Source: Cylicocyclus nassatus (taxonomy: Eukaryota > Nematoda > Chromadorea > Rhabditida > Strongylidae). From it: a stretch of 64,000 nt of DNA. A program made the translations under genes and the position numbers. The notes beneath the pieces were generated by a model. The model was not told the DNA's origin, ran no database searches, and saw nothing but the letters and a program-made list of their open reading frames with translations. Below, piece by piece: positions 1-12,310 of the stretch. The stretch's first letter is position 1. Every line of letters starts with the position of its first letter. The stretch lies in the NCBI GenBank assembly GCA_958299035.1, contig CATQJL010000223.1, forward strand, positions 71,965,006-72,029,005, given 5' to 3'.

Positions 1-208
1 GATTTTTCACGATTTTCCGGTAGTTGAATCTTTTTAGTTTTTGGCTCGAAACTCAAGGTGGATCAGAGCTCTTGCTAAAGCAAGAAAGCCATCTTGTAAA
101 GCTTGCTTTGTTCTATCAAATGGTACCTTGAAAGCTATTCAGGAATGAAAAGTGTATGACTTGTTGCGGTTGAAATTCAAAACGGACATTAATTTCCGGG
201 CAACCTTA
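1..208. mobile_element. 3' part of a mariner-type MITE, cut by the window edge
   Basis: This is the right-hand part of the MITE family also present at 8241-9051 and 43797-44985. It shares the stretch around 100-150 (GCTTG.T.TGTTCTATC followed by GGTACCTT) and ends in CAACCTTA next to TA, matching the CAACCTAA-TA ends of the other copies. It is non-coding and more diverged than the other two. The Tc1-like element starting at 213 sits directly against its end. Confidence 0.6.
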
Positions 209-212
209 TATA

Positions 213-1760
213 CAGTGCTGGACATAATTATAGGCACACTCTAGAAATCGTCGTAATTTTCGTTCTTGTCAGTGAATCTGTCGGAAACTTTGCTGTATGG
301 TGCGCATGTAAGCCTACCATAAATCCTCAGAACGGCTTCCAATCCCGTTTATTTCGAACGGAGAAAAATGGAAAAAATTGAAAAAGCCTGTTTTGCAAGC
401 TGGACATAATTATAAGGACACCTGGCCTTTTTAAACATTATGGCATTCCTTGACTCCCAAATTTTTTGTAGAGTTACATTTCAGAATATGAAACTTTTGC
501 AGCACCTAAGACCTGTCATGCTACTCAAGGAAAGATGATCCTTGCATTTTTCGTTTCCAAAGGCATCAGAAGTCAAACTGCGTCAACAAACAGCTGGTTT
601 GAGGAGTCTTCAAGCACGCGTTCGTTTCAAATGACAGTCCTGGAACACACTTAGCCTTTTTGATAGATAAGGTGAAAAGCGCTTTCGTAAACTCCGCGTA
701 ATCGCTGATATTGACAATCAGACTCCAACCTCACCATAGGGTTGTCGCGCTTTTGCACCACAAAACTCGATTTTCAAGTTACAGAAAACGTTGCAATGTA
801 GCCGCAACAATACACGTACAACAATAAACTTGTGTGCCTAGTCAGGAAAAAAATTCGGGGTTGCACATACCGGTTCAGCCGCAGTTGTCATCCGTTGAGA
901 GTTGAGTCGAGCACCCTGCACAATCATATCCAACTCAAATCAAGAAATCGAACAGGAGGCCGCTTGAAACTTCAAAATCTTGCTAATCTCAGCTACCGCG
1001 CAAAATGCGACATGAAATAGAGAATAAAGTAGTGAGATTTGTGATTATGTTAAATCTACTGCTCGCATAGAATTTTCGTTGAAAGTATATCAGATCTAAA
1101 TGGCAACTACAGCACTAGAAAAAATCTAAAAGTTGTTGCAAAAGATGCATCTCCATGTAGACAATGTAATAAATCGAGTCCATCACTTCACGAACATTGG
1201 AAAGTGAGTTTTGTGGTGTAAAAGCGCGACAACCCTATGGTGAGGGTGGAGTCTGATTGTCAATATCAGCGATTACGCGGAGTTTACGAAAGCGCTCTTC
1301 ACCTTATCTATCAAAAAGGCTAAGTGTATTCCAGAACTGTCATTTAAAATGAACGCGGGCTTAAAAACTCCTCAAACCAGCTGTTTCTTGACGCAGTTTG
1401 ACTTCTGATGCCTTTGGAAACGAAAAATGCAAGGATCATCTTTCCTTGAGTAGCATGACAGGTCCTAGGTGCTGCAAAAGTTTCAAATTCTGGGATGTAA
1501 CTCTACAAAAAATTTGGGAGTCAAGGAATGCCATAATGTTCAAAAGGCCAGGTGTCCTTATAATTATGTCCAGCTTGCAAAACAGGCTTTTTCGATTTTT
1601 TCCATTTTTCTCCGTTCGAAATCAACGAGATTGAAAGCCGTTCTGAGGATTTATGGTAGGCTTACATGCGCACCATACAGCAAAGTTTCCGAAAGATTCA
1701 CTGACAAGAACGAAAATTACGACGATTTCTAGAGTGTCCCTATAATTATGTCCAGCACTG
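213..1760. mobile_element. Tc1-like foldback element with IR/DR ends, non-autonomous
   Basis: Both ends read CAGTGCTGGACATAATTATA and are flanked by TA (211-212 and 1761-1762), the Tc1/mariner target duplication. The inverted arms are about 550 bp (213 to about 770, and about 1200 to 1760) and differ at only a few percent of positions. The terminal motif recurs inside each arm about 185 bp in (around 397-421 and 1552-1576), giving the double-site IR/DR arrangement known from Tc3 and Sleeping Beauty-type elements. The spacer of about 430 bp has no transposase, so mobility would need an enzyme supplied in trans. Short ORFs in the arms appear incidental. Confidence 0.85.
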
Positions 1761-1762
1761 TA

Positions 1763-4320
1763 TTATGGCCTCTATAACTTATCATCTTCATCATAAAGTC
1801 GTAAAGACTTTCAAGGAAGATGGTCGCAGCCTCAAAGCTAGAATTTATAGTTGCTGGAGTTGTTACTTTACCACTACCAAGACCCAACATCATTAGATAG
1901 GAAGATTTTGTAAAAAAACAAAGAGGTTTAGAATGAATCTACCAGGTAAGATTTTGTCTAAATGTAGGATCTGGCGTGAAGTATACGTTTTGTGAGTAGG
2001 CTAAATCTGAACGTGACCAACATCACTGACAATGCTTGCCTAGAAAAATCAGTAGCGATTAACTCTTTACAAAAAGTATAAACGTTGGCTTGGAGAACTC
2101 AAAGAGGAAGAAGACGTGGTGTGAGCTTCTAACCAAAGAATTTATACTTGATGTTTATTTGGGTTAAGCGAGTAGAACAAGATTTCTCCATAAAGTCAAT
2201 GTTTCGTTCCCATTCGAAGCATACAACTTCAAACATCTCTTGGGTGTTCAATTCAAGTTGGTTAGGAGGTACGAAGATGGTAAACCGTTGCATTGAGGAA
2301 GGGAGCGGACGAAAATAAGAAGGATATTATTTTTCTGAAGAATCGAGATGACTTTAAATACTTTCTCAGTAGGAAACGTTGTCGTGATTTGAAACAAAAC
2401 TTTTGACCACATCTTTAGAAGAGAACAGGTGATCAGATTGGATGAAGCGAAGGACATATCGAGCAGGGCGCGGATTAACGAAAAATCTTTAGCAAACAGA
2501 CAAATTCGCGATAGGAAAGAAGATTTAACTTCTTCTTAGATGCTTTGCCAATGATATGAGTAATTTGTGCACTTTCTAAATACTAAATAGAAAAATTAGA
2601 ATGAAAAAATATTGCATAAAAGAAGTCAGCAGTCAATGAGACCTCATGAGGAACACTTTATGAGGTACGTAGCGTTTCCAAGGCTTAACGCTTAGAAAAC
2701 GAGAGAAAGTTTACCTTCGTGTAGATGGCATCTTTCAAAAAAGTTTGGAAATTGTTTGGCTTTTTCACGCAAGGTTTAAGCAGTATAGAGATATCGTGTC
2801 AAGAAGGCGAAGAAAAAGAAAGAAAAAAGCAATTTTCTTATAACATCCATTCCTTTGTTGGGAAGAACTTTTGATTTTTAAACAGCAACTGTAAAATATC
2901 TTCTTGATAAGATGAGTGAATTATGTGAGTGAGAAACATGATCAATCTCAACTGACAGAAAAGAGCACGACATTTTTTTAATGGTCTACCCAGGCACGTG
3001 CATTTTGTTTCTCTGCCTTTTTTTTCTTATACAAAGCAGCACGAACGAAACCTTGCACGATCTTCGGTAACTCAGTACCCTGCAGATGAATGTTACATGA
3101 AACGGGATCTTTATGGATTTCTGACAACTTCACAGATTTGCGAAAAATCAAAAATGTTATTGTACTAAAGTCAAGCTGGGCAAGCACTGCTTTTAATTTT
3201 TCTTAGCTACCAACTGAATTTTTGAGTTTTACCAGTTTTACCTTTGTAAGAAAAAATCTCGCACTCTGTTTCCACTTCCGCCGCATACAAACACATCAAG
3301 TACTTAGAAGGAAGCTGATCAGTTTTGCGATTAGTAAATTCATATTTTTTACATGTGTGACATACTTATTTTCGCTGAATCAAGGAAAACTATGATTATT
3401 TATTACAAAGTTGCCTAATGACACAATTTGGATAAACGCAGTAAAAGTCTCGAAAATGATTATCATCTATGCTACGATTAGGCGACGCGAGACCGCATTG
3501 CGGACATTGTCTTGACAAGTTTGAGTTTGTTTTTCCCTGTTTCCAAAGAGTAAATAAACCTGGGCGAGATAATTAACGAGTATGAACCGGCTAAGCACAC
3601 GATCAAGCTTGTTTAGACAATATGTGCAATAAAGTCTCGCTCTCCTAGTCATAGAATGAATGACACATCCATCACGTCGTTAAGCTCAAGAAGCTCTCTA
3701 ACACTCCTACAGAGCTAAATACTTAAGTAAACAGTTCGAGATAGCAAGCTAAAGAATTTTTGTCACCAAAAACTACATGTGTACACGATTATGAGTAAAC
3801 AAACGACCTTCCTGTACATTTTCTAAGCAAAAGATCGAGCTCCACAGAAAATTGGTGTGACTGATGTTGATGCATTTACTAAAAGCATTTTCAAGCATGA
3901 CTCATATGAAGCTAAAATTGATAAAGCCGCATATAAGATCAATATAACTGGTACTTATAGTACAAAGTCTGAGATGCGAAATGCTGAAAATATTTGAAAG
4001 AGAAAAATCCTTGGAATCAAATTAATAACCCTCCATTCAAATCTAATTGCTTTATTCCAGGCAAAGATTGCTCAGAAAATCGAGCATGAAAATCTAACTT
4101 AGTAAAAGTAGTCAAATCATTTGCAAATTAATATGTGAGACTGCACACTAAGCCCTATTAGCGACGGCACCCAAACAAGTAACTTCCCTGTTTTCTAGCC
4201 TAACAAAAATAGAAACGTGTTCTATTGACTAACATATGCCAACTAATACAAAAGAAACAAGTAATCAAGGAGAAATCACTGAAAATGAACAGGTTTTAGT
4301 TCCGCAGTTCGTCAGTTAAC
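1763..4320. repeat. Diverged unit of the ~5 kb tandem array (unit 0), no intact gene
   Basis: This unit carries the anchor related to CAAACAGACAAAT.CGCGAT at 2491-2520. At about 3776-3975 it carries another module (GACTCATATGAAGCT... region) that recurs near 7000, 12200, 16850 and 26760. It is the most diverged unit of the array. I see no open frame with splice sites that I would call a gene. Confidence 0.45.
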
Positions 4321-7110
4321 GTGTATGAGATGGACTCGCATATTAAGTTATATACAAATGACTCGACCATATGTATGCAGTCTCGAGAATTTCTGCGAAT
4401 AAGTCTTGTTAATCATGTGAATACCCATGGTCCAGACTTGTGTAGACACTCTTTGCAAGAGGTAACGGTTCTAAGATATTTTGAAATACAAATGCAAATT
4501 TTTTAGAAAGAAGACAGAGTTTACTGCATTGCCGTTAAATGTGTTTAAAACGGCAACCAGCACTTCTCTAACGTTTGATGCACTTCGTCATGACTAAAGC
4601 AATGAATCAGTAAAGTTTGCCTTGTTCTCAAACCTGTTTTAGGTGGCAATCAGATTGATAAACCTACCTTTACAAATCTAATCTAATCTATGCAGAACTT
4701 CTACATCTTTTTGATTTCACTTTAACACACATGGTTTCCCTAAAGTCATAACCTGCTTCTCAGATTTTGCACCATATTTACAGCCTTAGGTATACTTGCA
4801 GTTTTGCTAAAATTTAGCCAAGCAATATTGAAAAATCGTAATCTATGAACGTTTGATGATAGCGAAATTAAAGTCGTAGGTCATTTCCTTCCTCATTTCA
4901 ATGCTATGATTTGCATTTGCTATCGAGTGTTGAACAATCCTTGCAATTCTAGGTTTTTGCATGATAATCCATGAGGAAGAAAAACGTTAATAGAATTCTT
5001 CGAATACACACGCTATCTCAATAAAGATGACTTTGGGAAAGTGCTGTGGAAAAGGGGAATGGGAGAGAAAGATAAAGAACCGACGAAAGCCCACTATGAT
5101 CGCTTCTGAAGAATCTATAAGATCGTGTTTTAGACCATGACTTTTAGTCGTCCGAAAGGAACAAAGATTAGCAAATGAACAGAGAGGGCAAATGGGTACC
5201 AAGCACGGATCGAGAATTAGAGACTACTTTGCAAACAGACAATTATCGCGATGAGGAGAAAACCCGCTGCTACAATTTCCCGCCTAGTATAAAAAAGGGG
5301 GCGGTAGGAGTGGTCATATGGCTGATTGCTTGAGATAGAGATATTTGCACGAGAAAATATTTGAATGGAATAAGCCACCAGATAGTGGCCACGCGAGCCT
5401 TATAAGCACTCCGCAATGCTGCCAAATTCTGCTTAGAAAACTGAACCAGGATGCACTGATTTTTTGCAAACACCATCTCTTGTAGACCAAGAGGAGTGGC
5501 CATATTTTCCATTTGAGGTCAAAGAGTTATATAAATATGCAAGCGTTAAGGCGAGCAAGCTGAAAATTCACTCCTTTTCCCATCGGATCTCATAAAAAGA
5601 CCTCCTTTTGTGAACGGGTAGAACACTTACGAAAAGTCTACAAGTGTGATTGACAGTTCTTAGCTATCTAATAAAAACGCAAAATGAAAGACTGCTCTAG
5701 ATTTTACCCAAAAGCAGAATTGTGGATTACGCAATGAGGGCCTTATCAATTACTATTCACGAATTTTGGAATCTCAAAATTTGAATGCAAGATATGTAAT
5801 GTAACGTGTAATGTATAAATCTAATGTGCTTGAAGGGAGAGATTTTGATCGTTCTCTCCAATCAACAAAACATCTCGCACCCAAATGACATTCAGCGCTG
5901 ATAAATTCCTAAAGAAATGCAAGGAATGTCGAAGTGATTCAGCCACTGAGATCGCAACGAATTCGATTTCTGTTTTCAGCTTGTTCTCATTCCAGGAACG
6001 AAACGCGATAAGTGCAGCTTTTTTTCCGGACAAAAAGTTTAAGAAAATCTTGTGGTAATTTCGCGGCATAATTGAAAAACCATTTAGGAGAGATCAAAGC
6101 TTCTAAGTGATAGATTTCGCTCTTTTTGCCACATTCCAGATAGGCGATAACGAAAGTTGAGTGAACTGTGTCTTGCTTCAGAGATAATAGATTTCGGTTA
6201 TGATTAAGACAGAAGGGTGCCCACTTATCCACAGTTTTGCTTTTTCTAGTGGGTTTCTCCTGTTATTTCTTCATTCTTTTTTTTAAATTTTTAATGTAAG
6301 GTGTACTTTGCCGTGCACACATCTTGGAAAACGCTGGTTACGCTTAGACAACAGATCGAATCACAATGGCGCCAGTTGTTCTAGAATGTTGCTTGAAACG
6401 GGAATCTTCAGAAGTTTTAAACAATTTCAAGAATCAGAATCACGCAGTTTTTTTTCAACCAGTTTTTTTACTAGATCTGCAAATCAAATTTCTGTTAGAG
6501 CCTCTCGCTCTATATTTATCTCACCCACAGCTTCAAAAGAAAATTGATTATTGCACAAATTCTGAATTAAAAGATTCCCATTTTTAGAAAACTTGAGCGC
6601 TTATTCGCTAGATATACGTAGATTACTCTCCAATAACTCACATGCTAGGTTTAGTTTTTATTGAATCACACAAAATTTGTATCAGTTTATTTATCTTATT
6701 TATTTGTTTATTTACCCGAAGGCGCCCTAAAACAACAAGTTAACAGCCAACAGGTTAGAGAAACGGAGAGAAACAATGGGAGAGGAATGTGAATATGAAT
6801 TCGACTAGAAATCATCCGTCAGTCTAGGTTCGGACAATGAAACTAATAAAAAACAAGCTTTGAGGTCCTGCAATGACTAATCTGACATCATAAATAATTT
6901 CTCACGAGAAAGTCATACGAAGCACTTATAAAACTGTTCAAACTCATGACATCATAGGGTTCAAATAAGTTTTTTTTAAGGATTATGACGTTAGCAAAAC
7001 ACTTTGCGACGGGGTTAGAACAGATTGAGCTCGAAGAAAACTGTGTACACATTTGTAAGTACTGCGGTAAACAAATGATCCGTATGTATTTTGAATGCAA
7101 AGCTTAAACT
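4321..7110. repeat. Tandem array unit 1 (copy A of the closest pair)
   Basis: This unit aligns in order with 7607-12310. Shared landmarks include CAGTCTCGAGAAT (4378 and 7609), the CAAACAGACA...GCGATGAGGAGAAA anchor (5230 and 9300), AGAACACTTA.GAAAAGTCTACAAG (5620 and 9660) and CATCTTGGAAAACGCTGGTTAC (6322 and 10549). It lacks the three transposons found in copy B and so shows the pre-insertion sites. Around 5915-5943 lies the array module that reads on the minus strand as the peptide AESLRHSLHF. No intact gene is evident. Confidence 0.75.
5821..6069 (-). pseudogene. Array module with recurrent peptide (copy 1), gene-family relic
   Basis: On the minus strand this reads AESLRHSLHFFRNLSALNVI. 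It is related to AESLRHFSHFSGNLSALSVI in unit 2 (about 9900) and to NESFRHFSRFYGILSP near 14850. The family is not recognised. The frame is open here but no splice sites or start could be defended. It may be the remnant of an exon, or simply repeated DNA that happens to stay open. Confidence 0.3.
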
Positions 7111-8240
7111 ATTGAGTAGAGCTGCTTGATCAGAGTGTCAAACATATAAAAAGATTTATCACATGAAGTATGACTTATGCGAACTTTGTATAGATAATAA
7201 AAAAGCATATGGAATCAACATTTTTGCTGAAATCAAAATAGAAGATGTAAAACAAAATGTTGCATATTTGCTTATCTCATAGTCAACATCAGCACAAGTA
7301 GGTTTCAATCCGTTCACAAAAAGTATACCGCTATCTTTCAAAACTTTCTGACCGCGATGAAATTTGCTTACAAAGCTGAATATGACTACATAATTCAGCA
7401 TATAAATAGAGGCGTATTTTTCGAAAAAATTGGCTAGCCTACATATTCATACATCGCTTTATATCACAAAAAAGAGGCATGATTCTGACAAAAAAATAAA
7501 AAATGAAGAAATATTCCGATGACTTTGAATCGTAAGAGTTCCGAATCACAGATCAGCAAATGAGATCGAAGTAAGTGGTAATCACAGTACAAATTCTGAA
7601 ATACGAATGCAGTCTCGAGAATCTTTGCGAATAAGTCTTGATAACCATGTGAATGCACATGGTCCAGAATTGGGTAAACACTCTTTGCAAGAGGTAACGG
7701 TTCTAAGACATTTTGAGGTACAAATGCAAATTTTTTGGAAAGAAGTCAGAGTTTACTGCGTTGCCGTTAAATGGGTTTTAAACTTCAACCAGCAATTCTG
7801 TAAGGTTCGATGCAGTTCGTCATAATCAAAGCAATAAATCAGTAAGAGTTTGCCTTGTTCTCAAACCTGTTTTGTGTGGCAATCAGATTGATAAATCTAT
7901 CTATACAGATCTAATGTAATATATATAGAACTCCTACATCTTTTTGATGTCACTTCAACGCAAATGATTCCATTGAAGTCCTTACATGCTTTCTCAGATT
8001 TTGAACCATACCTACAGCCATAGGTATTTTCTTTTTGCTTTGCTTTATTTAGCCAAGCATTACTGAAAATCAAAATCTATAAACGTTTGATGATTTGCGA
8101 AACTCAAGTTGGAATTCCCATTCCTTCCTCGTAATTTATAATAGTTTATGCTATGATTTGCATTTGCTATTGAGTGTTTGAAAATCCTCAAAATTGTAGG
8201 TTTTTGCAGGATAATCTACGAGGAAAAAAAATGTATAATA

Positions 8241-9051
8241 TTAGGTTGTCCCAAAAAGTAAACTCTTTTATCAAGTAATTCAAGCTGTTATTGTTTTTGC
8301 ACTAAACTTAGGGTATCATTCGATAGAGCAGATCAAGCTTTAAAATATCCACCAAGTGTCCGCCTAAGTCGCATTCCGTGGAAAGTTTGAAGCGAAAATC
8401 GAAAAAAAAAATTTTGTCACCTAAAAAATTGGATTCCTGCGACAAAGAATCCTACAGAACTCCAATTTTGTCATTATACAGTAGAACATAGTATTACTCA
8501 AATATGCCTTCACCGAATTTTTTCGGAGCATAGAGAGTGAGAAACAAAAATTGTCCAAAAATGGCAAACTCCGCCCCCATTCCCTCCCACATGTGTGGCT
8601 TGGCTTTGGCTTACCATGGCTTGTTCACTGCAAGCCTTTCCAAGCATAATTTTAAAACCTTCACCTGTATGTGCTCTTGGAATAGAGAAATACCAAGTTT
8701 TACATAAGAAACCCGGAAAAAGTGGCATTTTCGCATTTTCGGACCACTTTTTTTCTCAAATTTGAGCCATGGAAAAAATCCACCAAATGTATTTTTGGGT
8801 ATTACTATGTGTCTACTATATAAAGACCAAGTTGGAAGTCCGCAGAAATTTTCTGGAAAGATCCGATTTTTAGGGTAACTGAAAAATTTTGATTTTTGGC
8901 CCCAAATTTTGGGTGGATTACCACTTAGGTGGACTTTGGTACTCTTTTTGTAGAGCTTGCTCTGTTCTATCGAATGGTACCTTAAGTCTATTAAGAAAAC
9001 AAGAACAGCTCAATTTATCTCAAAATGGAGTTTACTTTTGAGCCAACCTAA
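8241..9051. mobile_element. Mariner-type MITE, 811 bp, TA duplication
   Basis: The ends are TTAGGTTGTCCCAAAAAG and the inverse of TTAGGTTGGCTCAAAAG, a typical mariner terminus. TA lies on both sides (8239-8240 and 9052-9053). Arms of a few hundred bases form a loose foldback. No transposase is present. Copy A of the array (near 4985) continues straight through this position, which fixes the insertion boundaries. Confidence 0.8.
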
Positions 9052-9989
9052 TAGAAACCTTTACATAAAGACACTTTCTCAGTGAAAGGTTGAGTTAGGG
9101 AAGTGCTGTGGAAAAAGAGAAGGAGGAGTGGAAGGTGAATAACATAAAAGTCCATTTTTTATGGTCGCTACTGAAGAATCTCTGAGAAATAACATATTTT
9201 CGGACTATGAGTTTTAATCGTTCGAAAGCAATAATGGTTAGCAATTGAGCAGTGAGGGTCAATCGAAAGTGAGCACGGACGAGGATTAGAGACTACTTTG
9301 CAAACAGACACTTATCGCGATGAGGAGAAAGCTTGTTGCTACAGTGTTCCGCTTGATGTTGAGAAGGAGGGGTTATATTTTTGATTGCTTGAGGTGGAGA
9401 TTTTGCACGAGAAAATATTAGAATAAAGAACAGACAAGGGAGCACGCGCGCCTTATCAGCATTTACGCAATGCTTCCGCTGCCTCGTGCTTAGATAACTG
9501 AACCAGGATGCACTTTTTTTACAGACAGCATGTCTTATAGACTTGGAGGAGGCCATATTTTCCATTTGAGGTCAGAGAGGTATACAAATATGCAAGCGCC
9601 AAGGCGATCAGGCCTCACTCCTCTTCCCACCGCATAAAAAGACCTCCTTGAGAACGGGTAGAACACTTATGAAAAGTCTACAAGTGTGAATGACAGTCCT
9701 TAGCTATTCTAATAACAAGCGCAAAATGAAAGCTACTGCAGATTTTACAAACAGAATCACGGAATACGCAATGAGGATCCTATCAATTATTACGAATTTT
9801 GGAATGTGCTTGAAGGGAGAGACTTTGATCGTTTCCTCCAATCGACAAAGCATTTCGCACCGAAATAACACTCAGCGCTGACAAATTCCCAGAGAAATGC
9901 GAGAAATGTCGAAGTGATTCAGCGTCACGAATGCGTTTTGATTTTCAGCTTGTTCTCACTCTACAAATAAATTATTATCAACAATCTAC

Positions 9990-10240
9990 AGCTTGAAGGC
10001 AGCATCCAGGCAAAATCCATTTTTTATTATACCAAGTCTACAAAGAGGCTCTAGGAGTAGTAGGACATCTCCGTTGGTCTGGTCCCTTGTAGCCTCTCAA
10101 TGAAAAAATGGATCTGAAAACTGCGAAAGTGCTATCAAACCACGCCCATTCTCTCAAGTTCTACCTCCAGGAACTAAAAGTTGTCTGTGCCTTCAGAATA
10201 AGGCTTTCAGATCGGGGTTTTTTTTTTGGGGGGGGGGGGG
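9990..10240. repeat. Dispersed GC-richer repeat, copy 1
   Basis: This begins near GGCAGCATCCAGGCAAA and contains GAAAGTGCTATCAAACCACGCCC, close to 16300-16330. Related sequence lies at 44240-44640. The boundaries are not clear. A T10-G12 homopolymer run at about 10217-10240 marks its right side. It is non-coding. Confidence 0.4.
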
Positions 10241-10572
10241 TTCGCACACTTTGCGCTTCGTATGTGTAATGGAAACCGCAATCTACAGACCACAAAAAGG
10301 TAAAATTATTACGAAAACCCAAAGCTTCTAAATGAGTGGTTTCGCTCTTGCCATACTCCAGAAAAGGCGATAGCGAGTTGGGTTTCAGAGATGATAGATT
10401 TTGGTTCATTCTGTTTAAGACAGAAGGCTTCGCACTCATTCATAGTTTTGGTTTCTCTGAAGGGTTTCTGCTCATACTTCTTCTTTCTTTCTGCATTCAA
10501 TGTAATGTGAGGTGTAATTTTTTGATGTAAGGTGTAATTTGCCGTGCAGACATCTTGGAAAACGCTGGTTAC

Positions 10573-11177
10573 TATAGTTGTAACGAACAAAAATTTTCGC
10601 CGAATGAACGAATATCGAATAATCAATTTTTAAAATTTTTTCGGACGAATGAACACCGAATAATTGATTTTCGAAAATTTTTTAAACGAATGAATATCGA
10701 ATATTTGATTTTCGAAAATTCTTAGAATGAACGATTATTATTCGACTTTCGATTTTCATTTTATTCGAATTTAAATATTCGAATATTGGCACATTCCAAA
10801 GTTCGAATGAACGAATACTTGAATAACTGAACTTGATCGAATATTTGACTAATTTCGAATAAATGTTCGAATATCATTCGAATATTTGGATGCAATATTC
10901 GAATATTCGAATATTCGAAAAACTATCTTTTAAAACTACACGAATGAATGAATATTCGAATAGCCTTTATTTAAAAGTCGTCGAATGAACGAATATTCGA
11001 ATAAGTCATTTTTCGAAATCGTCGAATGAACGAATTATTCGAATATAACCCTTTCTCATTTATTCGACTATTCGAATAATCGATTAAATGGACTTTAAAT
11101 ATTCGACTATTCGAATATTCGAATAGTTGAATACTTCGAATAAATTATTCGAACACGAATATTCGGTGCTAACTATA
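10573..11177. mobile_element. hAT-type MITE with a TTCGAATA-rich satellite body
   Basis: The element is flanked by a perfect 8-bp duplication, CTGGTTAC (10565-10572 and 11178-11185). Its ends are TATAGTTGTAACGAA and the inverse of TATAGTTAGCACCGAA. The body is an irregular array of TTCGAA/CGAATATTCGAA words and can pair with itself almost anywhere. Array copy A (near 6333) has a single uninterrupted CTGGTTAC, which is the empty site. The 8-bp duplication points to the hAT superfamily. The TIR does not give a closer match that I recognise. Confidence 0.8.
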
Positions 11178-11315
11178 CTGGTTACGCCTAGAGAACGAAT
11201 CGAATCACAATGGCGCCAGTTGCTCTAGAATGTTGCTTAAAACAGGAACAAAAATTTTGAAAATTTTGAGAGTCATGCACTTTTTTCAATTAGTTTTTTC
11301 ATTATTTTAACTAGA

Positions 11316-11685
11316 CTAGCTTGCTTACCCGTCTCCTCCCTGCCCTGTCAAATACTATGTCAAAGAACACTACCCCTATTCCTGTACGAACCTTTCCCTG
11401 TGCCCACGCCTACATGCCAAAAACTATTCCCGCTGCTTTAGTAAACAGCATGCTCGATTACCGCCTGTGCAAACTCCCAGCCCCGAAGCTCAAACTTTGC
11501 AAAAAAAATCGATAAAAATCGATAAAATCGATATCGATCGATGACGAAAAGTAGCCTATGACACCCGCCGGGACCCGATGTGTATGTGTGCCAAGTTGGT
11601 CCGGATCGATTCAGAAATGGAATTTTCTATTCGGAACATATGTACAGACAGACACCCATACAAACAGACAGCTTTATATATAAGA
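11316..11685 (-). mobile_element. Short non-autonomous Helitron
   Basis: On the minus strand it starts TCTTATATATAAAGC and ends GCAAGCTAG. It sits between A (11315) and T (11686) with no target duplication, which are the Helitron hallmarks. Array copy A has an uninterrupted CTAGATCTGC here. The inner part (CATAGGCTACTTTTCG) matches the second Helitron at 22691-23471. No Rep/helicase coding is present. Confidence 0.8.
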
Positions 11686-12310
11686 TCTACAAATCAACTT
11701 TTTGTCAAAGCCTCTCGCTCTATGTTTATCCCACCTCACAACTCCAAAAGTAAAGATTGATTAGGTTTGCGAAAATTTTAAATTAACAGCTTTCCATTTT
11801 TTCAAAAAAAAAACCACTTGAGCGCTTTTTTTTCTGGATATACGTAGACTACTCTTCATCAACTCACATGCTAGTTCTGGATCTAATAGAATCAAACAAA
11901 TTTTGTATATTGTTTGTATTTTGTATTTATATTTTGTTTGGTTATATTATTTATTTGTCTACTGCGCCTAAGGCACCTTAAAACAATAATTAGCAACCAA
12001 TAGGTTAGGGAAACGGGAGGAACATTGGGAAATGAGCTATGAATTTAAACTTGACTACCAACCATCCGTCAGTCTAGATTCGGACTATGAAGGTCCTGAA
12101 GTGACTAATCTGACATCACTAAAATTTCTAAACGAGAAAGTCGTAGGAAGATTTGCCAAACTGTTTGAACTCTTTACACATAGGGTCTAGATAAGACTTT
12201 CACAAACAGTTCGCGACGGGATTAAAACAGACTGAGCTCGAAGAAAACAGTGTACACATTTGTAAGCACTGGGCAGACAAATGCAAAGTCAAAGTCGAAC
12301 CTAAAGACAT

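Larger units (their letters stand above)
7607..12310. repeat. Tandem array unit 2 (copy B), enlarged by transposon insertions
   Basis: Copy B of the 4321-7110 unit is longer mainly because of a mariner MITE (8241-9051), a hAT-type element (10573-11177) and a Helitron (11316-11685). Each is absent at the matching place in copy A. A region at about 9990-10240 also lacks a counterpart and resembles a repeat seen at 16180 and 44240. The anchor modules lie at 9299-9328 and 9893-9921. I see no intact gene. Confidence 0.75.

Noticed and set aside
832..1732. Short frames inside the first Tc1-like element as a transposase
   Set aside because: They lack the DDE/D signature, and those in the arms mirror each other.
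10573..11177. CRISPR-like or simple satellite array
   Set aside because: There are no constant repeats with unique spacers. The words are irregular and the stretch is bounded by transposon ends and an 8-bp duplication.
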